Shown piece after piece: positions 1-13,619 of a stretch of DNA of 64,000 bases. The translations under genes were made by a program, and so were the position numbers. The notes below the pieces were generated by a model that was given only the letters and a program-made list of their open reading frames with translations, was not told where the DNA came from and searched no databases. Source of the DNA: Nephromyces sp. MM_2019. Its lineage: Eukaryota > Apicomplexa > Aconoidasida > Nephromycida. Location: assembly GCA_015657535.1 (NCBI GenBank), contig JADHZB010001487.1, positions 55,975 to 119,974 on the forward strand, read 5' to 3'. Numbering within the stretch: the stretch's first letter is position 1; the number at the start of each line of letters is the position of its first letter.

Positions 1-3000
1 GTACTCTTCATTTTTATGATGGCTTCAGCTCTCCGAGCCACAAGCTTGAGGTCTTCTATGGGCTGAAGCGAAAGAAAGTGTTGAGGCGCGTTTACAGAGA
101 TGGAATTCCGAGAAAGAGGCTCTGCTACAGACACAGGTTCTTCGGTCAAGAAGCAGATCCAGAGTCTGCAATGCAGGCTGTTGAAGACTGGAATAGATCG
201 CATCCTGAAAAGGCTATTGCACAAAACGACCTGCTTTGCGTAAGTTTAAGTGCTATATGTTGTGGTTTTATGCCGTTGTGGTGTCCGAAGTCCACGCTGA
301 AGATAAATTCATTGGATTGCAGAACCTAAACATTGCGATAAAATTTTTCTTGCATCTTCTAAATAAGCATTATATACGCTAAGATCTCCGGTGGTTCCGG
401 CAGTCATATATTGTATGTGATGCTCGTTACATAGTATGGAAATCCTACTACTAAATTCGATGTCATGATGAAATACTACTTTTGAAGCTTTTGCATATCC
501 TTTCCCTATAAGATCTCCTGAAAAATGCATGCGTAAGATCTCTTGCATCTTCATCTTGGTTAGTGATCCAATGCTTAATCCTGATGAATTTATAGATTAC
601 GATGTGTATTCGTCGTTCCTGAGCATCCAATTGATGCTATAAAATCAGAATTACCAGAAGACTTACACTGAGAAACTGAAGTATGGATAGTATAGTATTG
701 AAGGCGGAAAATTTAGTTTTGATCGTTTTACTGTATTTTTTTATAGCGAATTTTTTAACGAATTGGCATAGTGGCCCAACCAATGCTAACTCTCACTTTC
801 CACTGCATTAGGTATTTGGTATTTTTAGCGACTGCCCTCAGCGAGTATACCCTTTTTTACGAATTGCCTTTATGTTTAAAGATAAGAAGTCTACTCTGTG
901 GTGGTAACCCAAAGAGTCGGTGTTGTTACAGGAACTAAGAATACCTGATCCAGTATGAGTATTGGTGATATACTAATTTCTGCATACCACGAAAATCAAA
1001 CTTTTAATGTATTTTTCTAAAAATTTGATGAAACTTTTCACTGTAAAATTGGCATTTTGATAGCGTATTTTTCCGGTATTTTTGCTTTGAAAATTAGCAA
1101 AGGGTTTAGCTGCTGCAGTGCATATAGTAAGCATTCTGGATTTGCTTATAGTAAAAATTTTGGCTTTACACAAAAGTTTAACAGTTTGTTTTTTGGTGTG
1201 ATATGCGATTGGCCACCTGCTCACATCGGTAGGGATAGAAAATTCGTGTTTATTTTGCTGGATTTGACTTTGCTGATTTGATGAATGGCATATGAGCTTT
1301 TTATATCATAAAAATATGGAAAATGCTAGTATTTTTGCAAATTCATGGTAAAAATATTTTTTTTGAAAGTTTTTTGGCTTTTGCAGCTGATTTTCCTTCT
1401 GCCTTAATATAAAAATTATAGCTTCAGGATACATTTGATGTTTTAAAGGGAAATTACCCCTTTTGTTGCCTTATTAAGTTAAAAATGAGTTAATACAGCG
1501 GATTTTGCTGTTTAGAAGTGACTTTTTTGGACAAAAAAGTGATGGAATTTCGCTCCGTTATATCTACCGCGTCTTTCCCCTTAATTTATCTTTTAAAAGC
1601 TTAAGATTGTCAAAAAGTTAAATTTTTTTTCCTGCTCCTATTCCTAGCCCCATAAGTTTGACGAAGATAATTGCAAGACATGGAATATCCGCAAATTTGC
1701 TAATCTTCGCCTTCAGTTTTTCTTGCTACGCTGTTTATGAGTAGTGAAAATGTGCTAATACCGGCAAGCTTCGATTTTTTACGCTCTTCAGCTTTTGATT
1801 ATGCTCTTAAAATAGGTCATAAAAAACTTCCAAGATTTCTTGTTACCGTCTTGCTGATTGATTCAGCTGGAAGACTTTTAATTTTTTTGTTTTGCTAGGA
1901 CGTTTTATACTGCGATACCCAGGGGAGAATACTGAAGATCAAGGTTCTTATACACTTATTTTTTGACATAATGCAGCACTTTGTATAAAATAAAGAAAAT
2001 ATTACATTTTTCAGTTTGAATTTACGTAAATGATGAATATTTTCATCCCTTTTCTTGGCTAATCTGCTGCCTTTCATGTGACTTTATGTCCTATAAAGAA
2101 GAACACGATTTGGGTAGGCTAGCATATTTTTTGTGAATTTATAAAGATGTCCCACAACAACCGTTTTAAAAGTAATGCAACATAGCTTTGCCTAAGCATC
2201 CATATTTTTACGTACGTTTTGTGGCAGAAATGCCGTTTTAAATTTAAAAAAAGTTTGATATGTTTGGAAGGAAACATTTAGTGAAATTTCTTCTTCCCTT
2301 TAAAATTTTTTATTTTACAGTGACGATAATGCTCCACGGAGATAAGCGTGAGAAAAACTGTTATATGCAGAAAGGAGCGCACTTAGGATAGCAGCACACA
2401 CAAGGAAGCATTGTGATTATAACATCAACACCAACACATTCAGTATAGCATCAACACACAACAAGCAAACACACTCAGTATAACATCAATACGCACGCGA
2501 ACAAACCCACTCAATAGGGTGCAAAATTGATTCAATATGAGCACAGCTTTTTCTAGTTGATCCTATAAAGCATTTTTCACGATTGTTTCTAGTGTAATAG
2601 ACAATGCTTTAAAGCTATATCAGATTATTGTGGAATATCTATTTTACTTCTCAATATGAGAACACTGATGTCATGCCATGAATATAAAATTTGCCTCGTT
2701 AATTTCTTCAAGTAAGATATACTGGCCAAGATGAGCTGTTGTGAACACAACGCTTGAATAAAAAGATCTTCACATATTTTCTCTTCAAGACTAGCAATCG
2801 TAATCTTGCTGAAATATGGTGTATTTTTAAGTTTCGTATATATTGTTTTATTACTATTTCATGTCCAATGATTTAAACGCATAAGCATGCTCAGATAACG
2901 AATTAGTTGCTCTACTGCTACTCCCAGGAAGGTGTGCTACCAAATCTTGTACGACTCAACGAGCGTGGTCAAGAGGAGAACATTGAATCTGCAAGATTTA

Positions 3001-4865
3001 TTGTGCAATCGAAGGTATAGCTAAAGATCTGGAGGCGTTACGTCTATCATCTTTTGTCTATTAAAAGCCTTATTGCTAGTTATTTTTTGTTTGTTTTATT
3101 TTCTGTACTACAACAGTGCAAGAAAGACATACATCTATGGCAACTCTACAGGAATTCGCCTTGTAAATAATTTTTAAAGGGCTTAAACTTGTACAGTTAA
3201 TTTTTGAAAAATGGACTGATACTTACTCCAATGTTCACTCGTTTTCTGGACCGCCATTTTCTTGTTTTCTTTAGCAATTTTTTGCTTTGCGTGAGCGATT
3301 ATAGAAAGTCTGATACTTGGCAGGGCGCTTGATCTCAGCAATCTGCAGAAGAAGCACAAAAGTGTGATGTGCTTGTTTTAACTCAACTACCCTACACCTG
3401 CCTGGTGGTAATTCAATTGGTGTATGCATGAAACTACCTAAAGATTTAGCTTGTTCTAGTGATGCTTTGGTAGCAAATAGTAAAAGGTCAATGCTTTTCT
3501 TGAGGTTTTTTGTTTAGGATTTTTTTTCAGCATGATATTCCATGATGATGATGTCTTGTGAGTTTATTCTGAATTTGAGGCAGAATTTTTATTCTGACCG
3601 ATTTACTGTTTTATTTGAAAAAGCTATCCCCTTTAATAGTATACAATTTTTCGCCTCATTTTCAGGTTAGCCGAATCTTCAGTCATGAATTTTTTGGCTT
3701 TTTATGGTATTCATTTTCTTTATCTCTTTGCATAATTATTGATCTCCTAGCCATTCCTTCTCAAGCCTTAAAACTTTGTGATACGTATCGGAAAATTTTT
3801 TTCTTCTTGTCCTTTTGCTTTTTACAGCCTGGTTTTGCGCATGAAAATTCTCTGAAGGTAAGAATTTGCAGTGTTTAAATAGTTATAATCTTTATGTTGA
3901 GTTTCATTTCATGAGTTGGTGACTTTGGTGTCCTTCAATTTTTTATATCGCATTGCTTGCCTTTTACTAAATTCTGCGTCTCCAGCGATTATTATCTTGT
4001 ATCTTGTCTTATCATGAAATGCTTTTAGCCTCTCTGTTTGCAGATTTCTAGTAGGTATATTGTTGTGAATTTATAAATCCTCATCATGGCCAATATTTCA
4101 TCCAAACTATGCCTGCAAGCTTTGGTATTTTTCGAGTCGCCAACACTAAGCTTATAATCAAAGACCTACACTGGTTTTGAAATGATTGTGACAAGTATAC
4201 GTTGTGCAATTCTTTGGTGTGTCTTATAGATGATGCCTAACTTATCCTTTGCGACGAAAGTACATATAATAAATTTTCCTCTCTTTATGTAGAAGTACGT
4301 GTTTTGATAATTTCCCCCAAAAATTTGGCTGTATTATATGCCCAAGTCCTTAGCTACTAACGCAGATTTATTCCGGTACTTATCCTTTATTTTAATATCT
4401 TTTTTAGTTGCACTTTTTCTATTCCATTTATTTCTTATATCAGATTTTTTTGCTAATCTTGCGGTTCACTCAATATTTCTATGACTGCGAAAATCTATTG
4501 TTTTTTTTGCTTAAATCTATTTTCCACGGTATTTGTGAAGAAAAATTGGGCAATTTTTAGGCATAGTATTGATTTGAAACTGGCTGACCCTTTGCTTGTC
4601 CCTCTTTCCCTGTTCAAATTATGTATTTCTATGACTTGTTGTGGTGCATACATCAGTCATCGTGTAGTATCTGCGCTACATAAGCACACTTTACCATTTT
4701 GGTCTCATTTTATTTCTCTGCTAGGCTGTCTTGCATATTCAGGTCGGTGATTACCTTGATGTCTTGAGCGAAGAACGCCGTCGAGATATATTCGACAATC
4801 ATTTTTCGAGGCCAAAAAGCTTTCGCGAACCTCTGAAATTGCCAGATGGTAGATATATATTGTAA
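1..4865 (+). CDS. 3' part of an unrecognised spliced gene
   Basis: The gene enters from the left edge. Four exons join in phase 0: 3-239 (donor GTAAGT), 2928-3014, 3828-3857 (donor GTAAGA) and 4743-4865, which ends in TAA. The joined fragment is about 158 residues, basic and charged. The first exon contains FYGLKRKKVLRR and YRHRFFG, the second LNERGQEENIESARF, and the last LSEERRRDIFDNHF followed by a short tail ending GRYIL. There are no membrane segments. Introns are T-rich on the plus strand, which fits plus-strand transcription. Because all junctions are phase 0, further small exons cannot be excluded. The alternating charged and aromatic pattern loosely recalls axonemal proteins such as DRC7, but I cannot place the family and assign no function. 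The 5' part is outside the window. Confidence 0.6.
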
Positions 4866-7800
4866 GGAGCCTTTAGTATAACATTTAAACAAAAAATTTC
4901 TGGAATAGTTGGTTTAAATTGCCATTTTTTCCGTCTGCCAATAATTATGCAGGACTAGTATGTCTTGCTTTGAAAGGAACTGCCGATTTCGCATGTTTTT
5001 CTTTCGTAGAGTCAGCGTCGGAGAAAAAAGCAGTCCTTTTGTAGGGAAGTTCTTGATGTTTATAGTTCAGTTCTCTGGAATTGCTGCCGCTGATGCAGTG
5101 TAGTATCAAAGCATTCCGCCAACAACTCTGTTATGAATGAAACCGAAATGATGTAATTATTCACTTGAAGCTGCTCGAACGTTAATTTTTATCCGTTGGA
5201 TCATAATTGGAACTTCCCTGTATTCTTTGACTACCCTATCACTTTATCAAGTGCTCTGTGTCTCAATTAAAGCGCTTTTGAAGATATGTTTACTGTCTAG
5301 TCATTGATCGCCCAATCTATGGAACTTAATCGACGTGTTAGCACTCTTGTTTACTAGGCGCTAAAGATACACTCTATAGGACGTTCTTGGTATTTATAGA
5401 GTGTAGACCCCATTAGTTTTCCTACTTGCTTATTTGTGCTATCATCTAATAAGCTTGCTGAGTAAAGCTGGAACCATGGCTCCTAGCATAGAGCAGCATT
5501 GGGCATAAATCATAGCTGGCATATAGTAAGAGTAAAGAATTGTTTAAATATATTAAGTTTGACTACATTGGTGTGAAGCTGACTTCTTGTCAGCGCAATT
5601 TCGTTGTATAATCTTTGCCGAGCTCGAGATATCTTTTGCAGTGTGTACGTTTCAGCAGCCTTGCTTATTTCATAAAGGGCCCAGAATATCAATCCAGTCT
5701 GACTGTGACGTGCAATGTATTCGAATACCAACAAATTCGCGCAGTAATATTTTATGCTCTTAATTTTCACACGCAGGGAAATGTATACTTTATGCCTTTA
5801 GATGTTATTCATTAGTAGCACTGAGACGATACCATGGAAGACGGGGTAAGAAGTGGCCCCCAAGTGCTACGTATCACAAGAGTCCAAAGTGAATAACGCT
5901 TATTTCAGGTTACTCGCAGCGAAATGAAATTCGTTCTAGTCGATAACTTCTGCAGTTGCTGTAGGTATTAGCAAGGCTTGAAATTACTAACCTTATGCCT
6001 TAAATTTCAATGGCACAAACCCATACTTGAGCGCCACCGAAGCTAGTTCGTTTGATACGGCGAGAGTAAACACACAATTAAAAATATTTTAAGGAGCGAA
6101 ATCTTTAGTAATTGAGTCCTACACTCTCCGAGGCTACGCTTACGTTGCTTCTGTGTTGAGCAAACTCATGTGGCGTATATATCAAGTGGCTTTATGATGA
6201 AAGTATGTGCACAGCCTGAAATAAAAAAGGCTACATATCACAGCGCTACTTGACGTATCATACCGTATCCTACAAAGCAACAGTATTTTTGCAGTCTCTA
6301 CGTTCCTTGCACTTTTTTTGGTTTTAAGCTACTGGCTTGAAGGAGCATAGGCGACCCTCCCACCAGAAAATTCGCCTGCTTCAAAACCTCCTCTTGAATT
6401 CTTGCGCATTTGAATGATTGAATATCACTAGAAAAAATCATAAGCACCGGCGGTAAGCTTCGCTGTGTACTGTATGTTGCTGCTTGAAAACTTTAAAAGT
6501 CATTCATGATAAACTAGTTCACAGGTACGAGCTTTAAACAGGGCGCTTCCGTATATAGCACTTCTTTCGTACGACGAAGTGGGCTACTAAATACAAAATG
6601 CAGTGCCACAGGGAATTTTTGGCTGGAAATATCTCGCAAAATGCAGTTTTTCAGAGCGCTTAATTATTGCATTGATCCTGAATTGAAGTGTATTCAATTT
6701 TTCATCCATCTCAAGATTCATTACAAAGTATAACCTGTTCCGTGCTGGTTATCCCAGGAGATGACGAATACGCGTTGGCGTTGGGGCCATCCAAAGCACA
6801 TATCGATGCTTATAACTACTATTAAATAAGCTAGCGAAGCCTAGCAAGAAGCGCGTTACAGGGGTACAAATTTGATGCTTATGGCCATCTTTGAATGATT
6901 TCTTATGACTGCTCTCAGCGTTGTGGAAGCTACATGGAGAGTGGCAACGTAGCTAAGACAGATTTTCGTAAAACTATGAAAACACCAGGAGTACCTCTCT
7001 CCGTTACGACGCCATGGGGAGGCCGCGAAACCTCTGTTCTACAGGCTAAACAAAAGTAACGAAACTACGACAGCACGTAGTTTCCGTACTCATGATCTTG
7101 TTAATATGCATACAAACGACATAGACTTTTTGCTACGCCCGTCGTGAAAATTCAAGATTAAGGCGTCTGCAGACAGAGCTGGTAAACACCACACTCATCT
7201 AGTGCCATTTTTCCCTTTAAAAGACTGGCAATAGAATATATTCATCAATTGCACAGTCAGGGAACAAAAATTATTCTGAAATTTCCAAAGAATTCTAGAT
7301 CCTCTTATATTGAATCGCAAAGCAACACTGCTTAAACTGAAGTAACGAAATATATATATATCGAAGCCAAGGAAAAAATTAGCGCCTAGAAACAATGGGA
7401 GTTCCGCGAGGAAATAGACGCTTTCACATAAAGTTCACGATAATGAAGCAATTCATGTTGCGCAACCCCTACAGTGAGGTGGGATACTCTGACACTACAC
7501 TTATAAAGCCGTCATAATTGAAAAATCTTTCTGTACCAGGCTAGGGGAATACCTTCCCACTATGCCTAGAAAGTTTGCTCAGCTTAAGCCATTCGTTTTC
7601 AATACGCGTGCTAAAGCAGCCAATTACAGAATAGGCGGCATACTTGAAAAGAAATGTGTATCTGCAGTTGTGACTCAGCCAAAAGGGGCGACTATATGAC
7701 AGCAGGAAGCAACAATTTCAAGACCAGGATTTAGCCCACGGAGTGTTGCAATCTCAATCTCAAGGAGGTAGTAGTGAAGCTTATCGTTATTTTCTTCCTT

Positions 7801-8388
7801 TAGAAATTTTCTCGGTCTGTCGTTTTCTGTTTTCATCATTAAAAAAAGTAGTAGCATATATAAAACTGCCTTTGTTGAAGCCAGTTAGACATTAAAATCC
7901 CTCACTTCCCTACAAGTTGGTATGTCGTAACGAGGATCAAACTACCCTATAATGCAGCATCCATTCAATAAGTCTTATGCGGAGCTATCTCTCAGGGAAA
8001 AAAGGGAAATCTCTAGGCCAAACAGTTGCCAAAAAAAGCATAGACTAGCAACCACAATGGTAGGATCAAACTAAGTGAGCAGGTTCGGCAATCGAGTGGC
8101 ATTTTCTCATCACATCGATAGCAATTCGAACTTAGTGATGCTCAGGAGAAATTTAAATAGATGAAAAAGTTAAAACCAAGCTATTCCATTTCAGTGCACT
8201 TACAACATTATTTGCCCCATGCGAACCTCCAGCAACACACAGAGGCTTGCACAAGAGAAGTTCGGCATTGTAACAAAACATGCAATAGCACACAAAGCAT
8301 GCGAAATAATCAAAGGCTAAAAATTCTTGCCATACTTTCGATTCAAAAATACCTGGTATTTTCTCCTGATTTAGTAACGCTTGGAGCA
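4866..8388. other. Intergenic spacer, 3.5 kb
   Basis: This lies between the TAA of the plus-strand gene and the stop codon of the minus-strand SPC1 gene, so the two genes converge here. Open frames are short (under about 95 codons), overlap on both strands and lack convincing splice signals. I see no tRNA-like, rRNA-like or repeat structure. Base composition is more balanced than in the introns. Confidence 0.5.
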
Positions 8389-9118
8389 TCAGGTAGGTAT
8401 TGAAAATTTCCCTTTTGCTGTAGTTCTGCTGCATCACATTCTGCCCATTTAATAGGATTCCTTCGATACATAGGCCATGCAGGTACGCAGACCTAATAAA
8501 AAAGGATAAATATTAGAAAAATGATGATAGCAGGGTACTGGTAACAAAAGAACTAGCGAAGCAACGTATCTGCAAAAAACAATTCTCTCAAACATTGCCA
8601 TCGGAGTGAAGGCACAAGGACACTGCAAATATTGCAGAGATTATGAAAAAAATGTTTAAATCAATGGAAAGAGTAAACAAAATTAACAATCTCATCTATT
8701 TGAATTCGCACAGAACAAAGATGATTACTTCTTCAGTTTTTTTTTTGAAAAAAGCAATCATAAAAGTATATCACCTGGCTTATTCAAGAGTAAACTATAT
8801 AAAAAAATTCTTGTAAGATAGGGCGTAATTATCTCTATAAAAAATCTCAAAAATTCAAAAAATGAGCTACGTTGAATAAAAATAAACTAATCTCATTGCT
8901 ACTGATAAGAAATGGCAAAAAAGTTAGCTGCTTCATTTGAAAACCGTGCCAGGTACTGAAAAAAAACTCACAACTGCGCATATAGCTGTAGCACATAGTA
9001 CAGCGTAAATCGTGAGCGAGAAGTGACCGTAGAGGTAACCAATAAGAAGCCCCAAAGTAGTTCCCGATGATATTAGGGCAGCCTGATGCTCAAAAGCTTT
9101 TTTTTGCCCTGCAAAGTC
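8389..9118 (-). CDS. SPC1: Signal peptidase complex subunit 1 (SPC1/SPCS1-like)
   Basis: SPC1 is a small two-helix ER membrane subunit of the signal peptidase complex, which removes signal peptides from secretory proteins. Two exons are clear: 8972-9118, ending at donor GTGAGT, and 8389-8492, ending in TGA. Their phase 0 join gives about 83 residues. Motifs match the family: an N-terminal DFAGQKKAFEHQ (human has DYKGQKLAEQ), a first hydrophobic helix containing GYLYGH, a second helix, then PAWPMYRRNPIKW (human PPWPIYRRHPLKW) and a short cytoplasmic tail. The start codon is not in the first visible exon. The acceptor lies right before GAC, and the family pattern suggests that an ATG ends a small upstream exon. 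Candidates are ATG followed by GTAAGG near 10743 or by GTATAT near 10289. Family call firm, N-terminus unresolved. Confidence 0.87.
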
Positions 9119-9301
9119 CTGAAAGGATCAGATGCATGCAGTCTTAACACCAAATGAAAAGAATTAAAGGGAGGCTATCAACGGGTAATTTTTAGATGAA
9201 GCGGTATCAATGCGAATAATATGGAAAAAAAATGGAGGAGTGTCGCAGTCGGTTTCATTTATCCGAAAGAAACAGTGCAAAAGCAAAAGCAAATCACAAT
9301 G

Positions 9302-9475
9302 AATGCAGCAAGAGGAAGAAAAGTGATAAGAAGAGGGATAAGAAGGGGAGATAAGAAGGGGGATAAGAAAAGGGACAAGAAGAAGAAAGGGGAGAAAAAC
9401 AGGAAGAATAGGAAGTAGAAGAGGAAGAAAAAAAGTAAAAAAGCAAAGAAAAAAAAAGAAAAACACAAAGTCCTA
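9302..9475. repeat. Homopurine tract with GGGATAAGAAG-type repeats
   Basis: About 170 bases are almost purely A and G on the plus strand, with repeated GATAAGAAGGGG-like units in the first 70 bases and A-rich purine beyond. On the SPC1 sense strand this is a very long pyrimidine tract about 180 bases upstream of the acceptor at 9119. The long open frames that cross it on both strands are low-complexity artefacts. Confidence 0.8.
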
Positions 9476-12400
9476 GAAAGAATAGCACATAGTCTTGAAG
9501 TTATCAAATGCAAAATAGATAGCAACATCTCAGTGTATAGATTGAGCAGCGCAAACAAATTGAAGGAGCAGCTGCGCTTCAAAAGGCAGCGAATTTTTTA
9601 CTTTTAATTTTACAGCATAAAACGTAGCAAACCCTATGGCGTGCGTACGATTGGAATAGAACATTAATATGAGAAGTAATTGCTGTGGAATAGCATTCTA
9701 CGCTGAGTAACACAAGTATAGCCTTTGCACTTTGTAGATACGCACTGCATGGAAACACTACACTCTTTCGAGGAAGATAACAACCCCTGGCTTCATTAAG
9801 ATACCCAAAAGAATAGAATAAATCGAGAGCACAAGACCAGAAAAATTAAGGGACGGAGCCACAAAATTTGAGATTTTGTTTTCATAGAGTTAGCGAAATA
9901 AAACCCTCAAACAGGGAATTTTATAGCAAGGAGCATCACCCATCATTTTTAGGTAAGCAGCAAAGTATAGAATTTTTTTCATTCCTATCGTAGTATAAAC
10001 TACCGGCAAAAAACGCAAAATTTCAATCATAAAAATTACGCCACTGGAAAATTTAACATACAGAACGGAGGGAGTTTGGACATGTATAATGCTTGAACCT
10101 GCATACTAAAGGTTAAAACCTGGGAATAATTCGCCTTATACTATAAAGCAGAAGAGAAACTATAAAATATACCTTTTTTTATAACTATGTGGACAAAATA
10201 GCAATGGAGTAGAGAAAAGAATACTCCTAACAAAAAATCATTAATTCCAGGAGAATACAAATGGTACTCCATCACGTTATATACCATTTCATCAGCGTTT
10301 TCCAAGATCTAGCTGCATATGATACGTAGTTATGGCTTTGCAGTTTTAGGTAAACAAATTTTCCCAAATTCAAAGAACATTTCCAGCAGAAAAATTAAGA
10401 TCATTGATATTTTTTTTCCAAGAATCGTAGCTTATGCAAGATTTATTACTAAATTCATTTGTAACCTAGGATACTATCCAAAGAAAGTTGATATGAATGA
10501 ATCTTTTAAGTCTGTTTTTTCTCGAGGAATGGTTTTACAGCCGTTCACGCATTGAAATCAGCAGACTGCCGCCTAGTGTATATGCAATTGACGCCTTCAG
10601 CAATTTCGTGATAGCTTCTCTCATCCCAGTGTAATTCTCGCCTATTCCATTATTCTACAAAACGATACTCCATAATATTTTTCTTCTTCACACACACGAC
10701 AATAATAAACAACAGTGACTTTCGTCACTCCTAGTCACCCTTACCATTTCTAGACTGAAAGAATCTCGTATTAGTTGGAATATCCACATCTTCAAGGGTT
10801 TTTTGTATATGTTAAAAACCAAGTGATTTTTCAGAGCCTATTCCTATTTAGCAAAACTTAAAGATGTTTCAACTGCTGCCAGGAAAGAGAAAATTCATCC
10901 TCTAATTGTAAACAAGGAAGTTGGAATCCACACTCCTACGCATATAGAAACGTGATGCCCCTGTGAAAGTTTAGGTTCCAGGCAGCGCCTTGGTGTGGCA
11001 GCGCTGGTGAAAGTTCTCTGCAGTTCGTATAGGTAATGACTCCGCTCCTGTGGAACCAGACTGACATTGGTTTTAACCAAGAACAAGCCAATTTTCAAAA
11101 GAAAATACAAAAATCGCTCTATAGGTTCAACTATGCAATAGCTAATTTGGGTAGGGGGCGGCGCTTTTTCGCGTTTATGCAGTTTTTTAACGCAAAAAGA
11201 AGAGGCTGCAACAAATACATTATCAGAGGCTCCAAGCAGCTTCAACGAGTAGGAGGCTATAACAGAAAAAAAGAAGCTGCAACAAGTAAACTATGAGAGG
11301 TTTCGTATCTTTTTTTAGTTTACCCGTATCAATTTAACCTCTGATACTAATCTTTCAAAACATAAAATGTGTTCCTCTTCAACAAATAGGAGGCCATGAG
11401 AGGCTGAAAGACATATCACATGCTGCATGAGTTCATATCTAGCATGCAAGCAGCACTACAAAGTGCCAAGCCCAGTCAATACAGCGGATACATGAACCAC
11501 TCAGCGATATATATCCTCTTCTTGGAACTAGTGTTTGCTCAAGTGCGCACAAGAGGACCTGGGCCGTATTAGTCCCAAATTGTGAGTTAGCACAATTGCC
11601 GTTTCGATTTCACGGTATGTACTTCAAAGTACAGTGAGCTGCAGCAAAGACAGGAATGTGCTGTTGGCATTCTCCTGTACTGCATTTTTATGGCTTTCTT
11701 GCTTAGCACTTATGCGCTGGTACTCCAGCTAGTGCCACTTCTGTCTAGATGCTGGGGTTCGTCTTGCTAGAGCCGTAAAGGGAGGATTTATGGGTAAAAA
11801 CCTACATGTTTAGCATGGTTTATTTCAATGTTGCTAGTCTAAATCAGGCAAGCAGTTTGGTACTAGTAAATCAGGCAAGCAGTTTGGTACTAGTTTCGTC
11901 GAAAACCTCAACGAAGCATGCTGTTTTGAGAATTGCCTACATTTTACGTTATACGCCCTTCCCAGAGGTACCGAGGGTTCGCATAAGTAAATAGCATCTC
12001 GTGCTTCCAGCGAGCTTTTGTTTAGAAAATAGAACTTGTAACGCCTTGTGATGATGAGTCATCTCTCGCGTTTAAATGGTCACCAATTCAGTGACGTACA
12101 ACGTTTTCTAGGCTTTTTACATTGTTTACAAGTCTTTTTAAATTTCTCCGAATGTTGGAGGCAATCTATTAAAATATTAGACAAAATCTTAGAAATACAC
12201 AGAAAAGCTTGCATTCTGGGAGAAAATAAGATAATTTCACCGTTTTCCCTCCAAAATTCTCTGCTTCTTCTTTATACTTCTGCAAAAAACAGGTGTCAAA
12301 ATGAGTGCTGAAAACCTAATAGTAAAGACAAAATTTTAACACAAAATTCTTTTATACACCATGCATAGGCTCAGTGATATGAGGACTTGAGTTGCTCACT

Positions 12401-12968
12401 TTCTTGCTTTATGGGTAAAAAAGCGTTGCTTTACTTTGAAATTTAAAGCCAGTACGTGTGGTATAACCCCATGTTTGAAATATTTAAAGCCACGACTGCA
12501 AATAGCAATTTCAATTATCACCTGCCGTTTCACCTTACCTGAACCTTTGGGGGCCAGCGTGATTTTCTTGAATAAAAAACTAGTTACAACAGCTTTATAT
12601 TCTTTCTTTTTCATATTGCATTCTCCTTGTGCAATCAATGCTCATCGTCATAGATCCTCGTCCTATTCATGCTATTTTCTGAGCTTAAACACACACCGAT
12701 CAATACTCTAATTCGCTTGAACTAGTTGGCTTAGCTACTGGTATATAACGGTGATGTTTATACACTTATCATTGCGATATGCAATGAGTAGTCATACGGT
12801 TCAGTGTACTTAATTGAAAGTCCGGATTTCGTGAAACTTCGCCGATATTCTTTGACCAAAGTAAAAGCCTAGAATGCATCGATCAGGCGTTGAAGCGGAA
12901 GATTGCAACGAAGCAAAAGGGAAGCCATAGAAACCAAAAACAACAATGATTTGCATACAAAATTCCAG
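9476..12968. other. Upstream side of SPC1; no firm gene
   Basis: This probably holds the SPC1 5' exon or exons and promoter, which I cannot fix. One exon-like stretch on the plus strand follows the acceptor CTATTTAG at 10844, with two open frames and ambiguous reading. Another on the minus strand (about 12550-12598) ends at a GTAAGG donor after the residues KITLAPKGSG. Neither connects to a model. Frames on both strands at 10895-11296 overlap and look like chance. Confidence 0.35.
11841..11894. repeat. Perfect 27-bp tandem duplication
   Basis: Two identical 27-base units (AAATCAGGCAAGCAGTTTGG followed by TACTAGT) stand head to tail at 11841-11867 and 11868-11894. The period is a multiple of three, so a plus-strand frame (SSLVLVNQA repeated) stays open, but nothing else supports coding. 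Confidence 0.9.
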
Positions 12969-13619
12969 CAATGGTACCGCCTTCTTGCTGATGATGTTTC
13001 TTCCGAACATTTAGAAGTAAGTACCGTTTGCAAGGCAGGACTGGGTTTCTGTGTACCATAATTAGAGTTCATAGGACACGCAATGTACGCGGACGTAAGA
13101 AGTGCTCGCTCGATATATAACTGAAAAAGATGCCAAACTTTATTGAAATCAAATTAACAATCCCACCGCTTTTCAGCCGGAAACATACAAAGATTGCCGC
13201 AAACAGTTAATAAACTGAAATTTCCAGCTGCATTTAATGCCAGTAAGTCATACAAATTAGTGGCTGGTCACCAAATAATTTGAGGAATGAGAGTCTCAAG
13301 ATATCAGTAGGTCATATCCAAATGGTTCTAATTTTTCAATAAACAAAAACAAAGAAAAAAGCCCATAGAATCAGCGATCAGTACGAAATCGGAAGATCAA
13401 AAGAACACCTTCAAATGATCAAGACACAACTTAGAAGGAATTTCGTAAAGTTTACCCCAGATAGGTTCAATTTGCCAAGCAACAAGCTATAAGTGTGCTT
13501 TTGTGCCTTCACTTTCAGAAAAAGAGGCAGAGTTGCTGCTCTGGCGGCGGTATTATCAGCAGACTGCGAAGGTTGTGTATTTTTGGGCGTGGAGGGATTG
13601 TGTCCGACTTAAAATATGA
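12969..13619 (+). CDS. Candidate exons of an unrecognised gene (3' end)
   Basis: Two exon-like segments lie on the plus strand. 12969-13016 follows ATTCCAG and ends at a perfect GTAAGT donor; it reads QWYRLLADDVSSEHLE. 13519-13619 follows CTTTCAG, enters in phase 1 and reads KEAELLLWRRYYQQTAK, then VVYFWAWRDCVRLKI and TGA. The first exits in phase 0, so they do not join directly. Either a further exon lies between them or one of them is wrong. The second has a clear amphipathic, aromatic C-terminus. No family recognised. Confidence 0.35.

Noticed and set aside
9164..9582. Phe/Leu-rich and Lys/Arg-rich frames of up to 107 codons
   Set aside because: They translate a homopurine tract and have no coding character.
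10895..11296. A 116-codon minus frame and an 86-codon plus frame over the same bases
   Set aside because: Mutual overlap, no recognisable motifs and no consistent splice sites.
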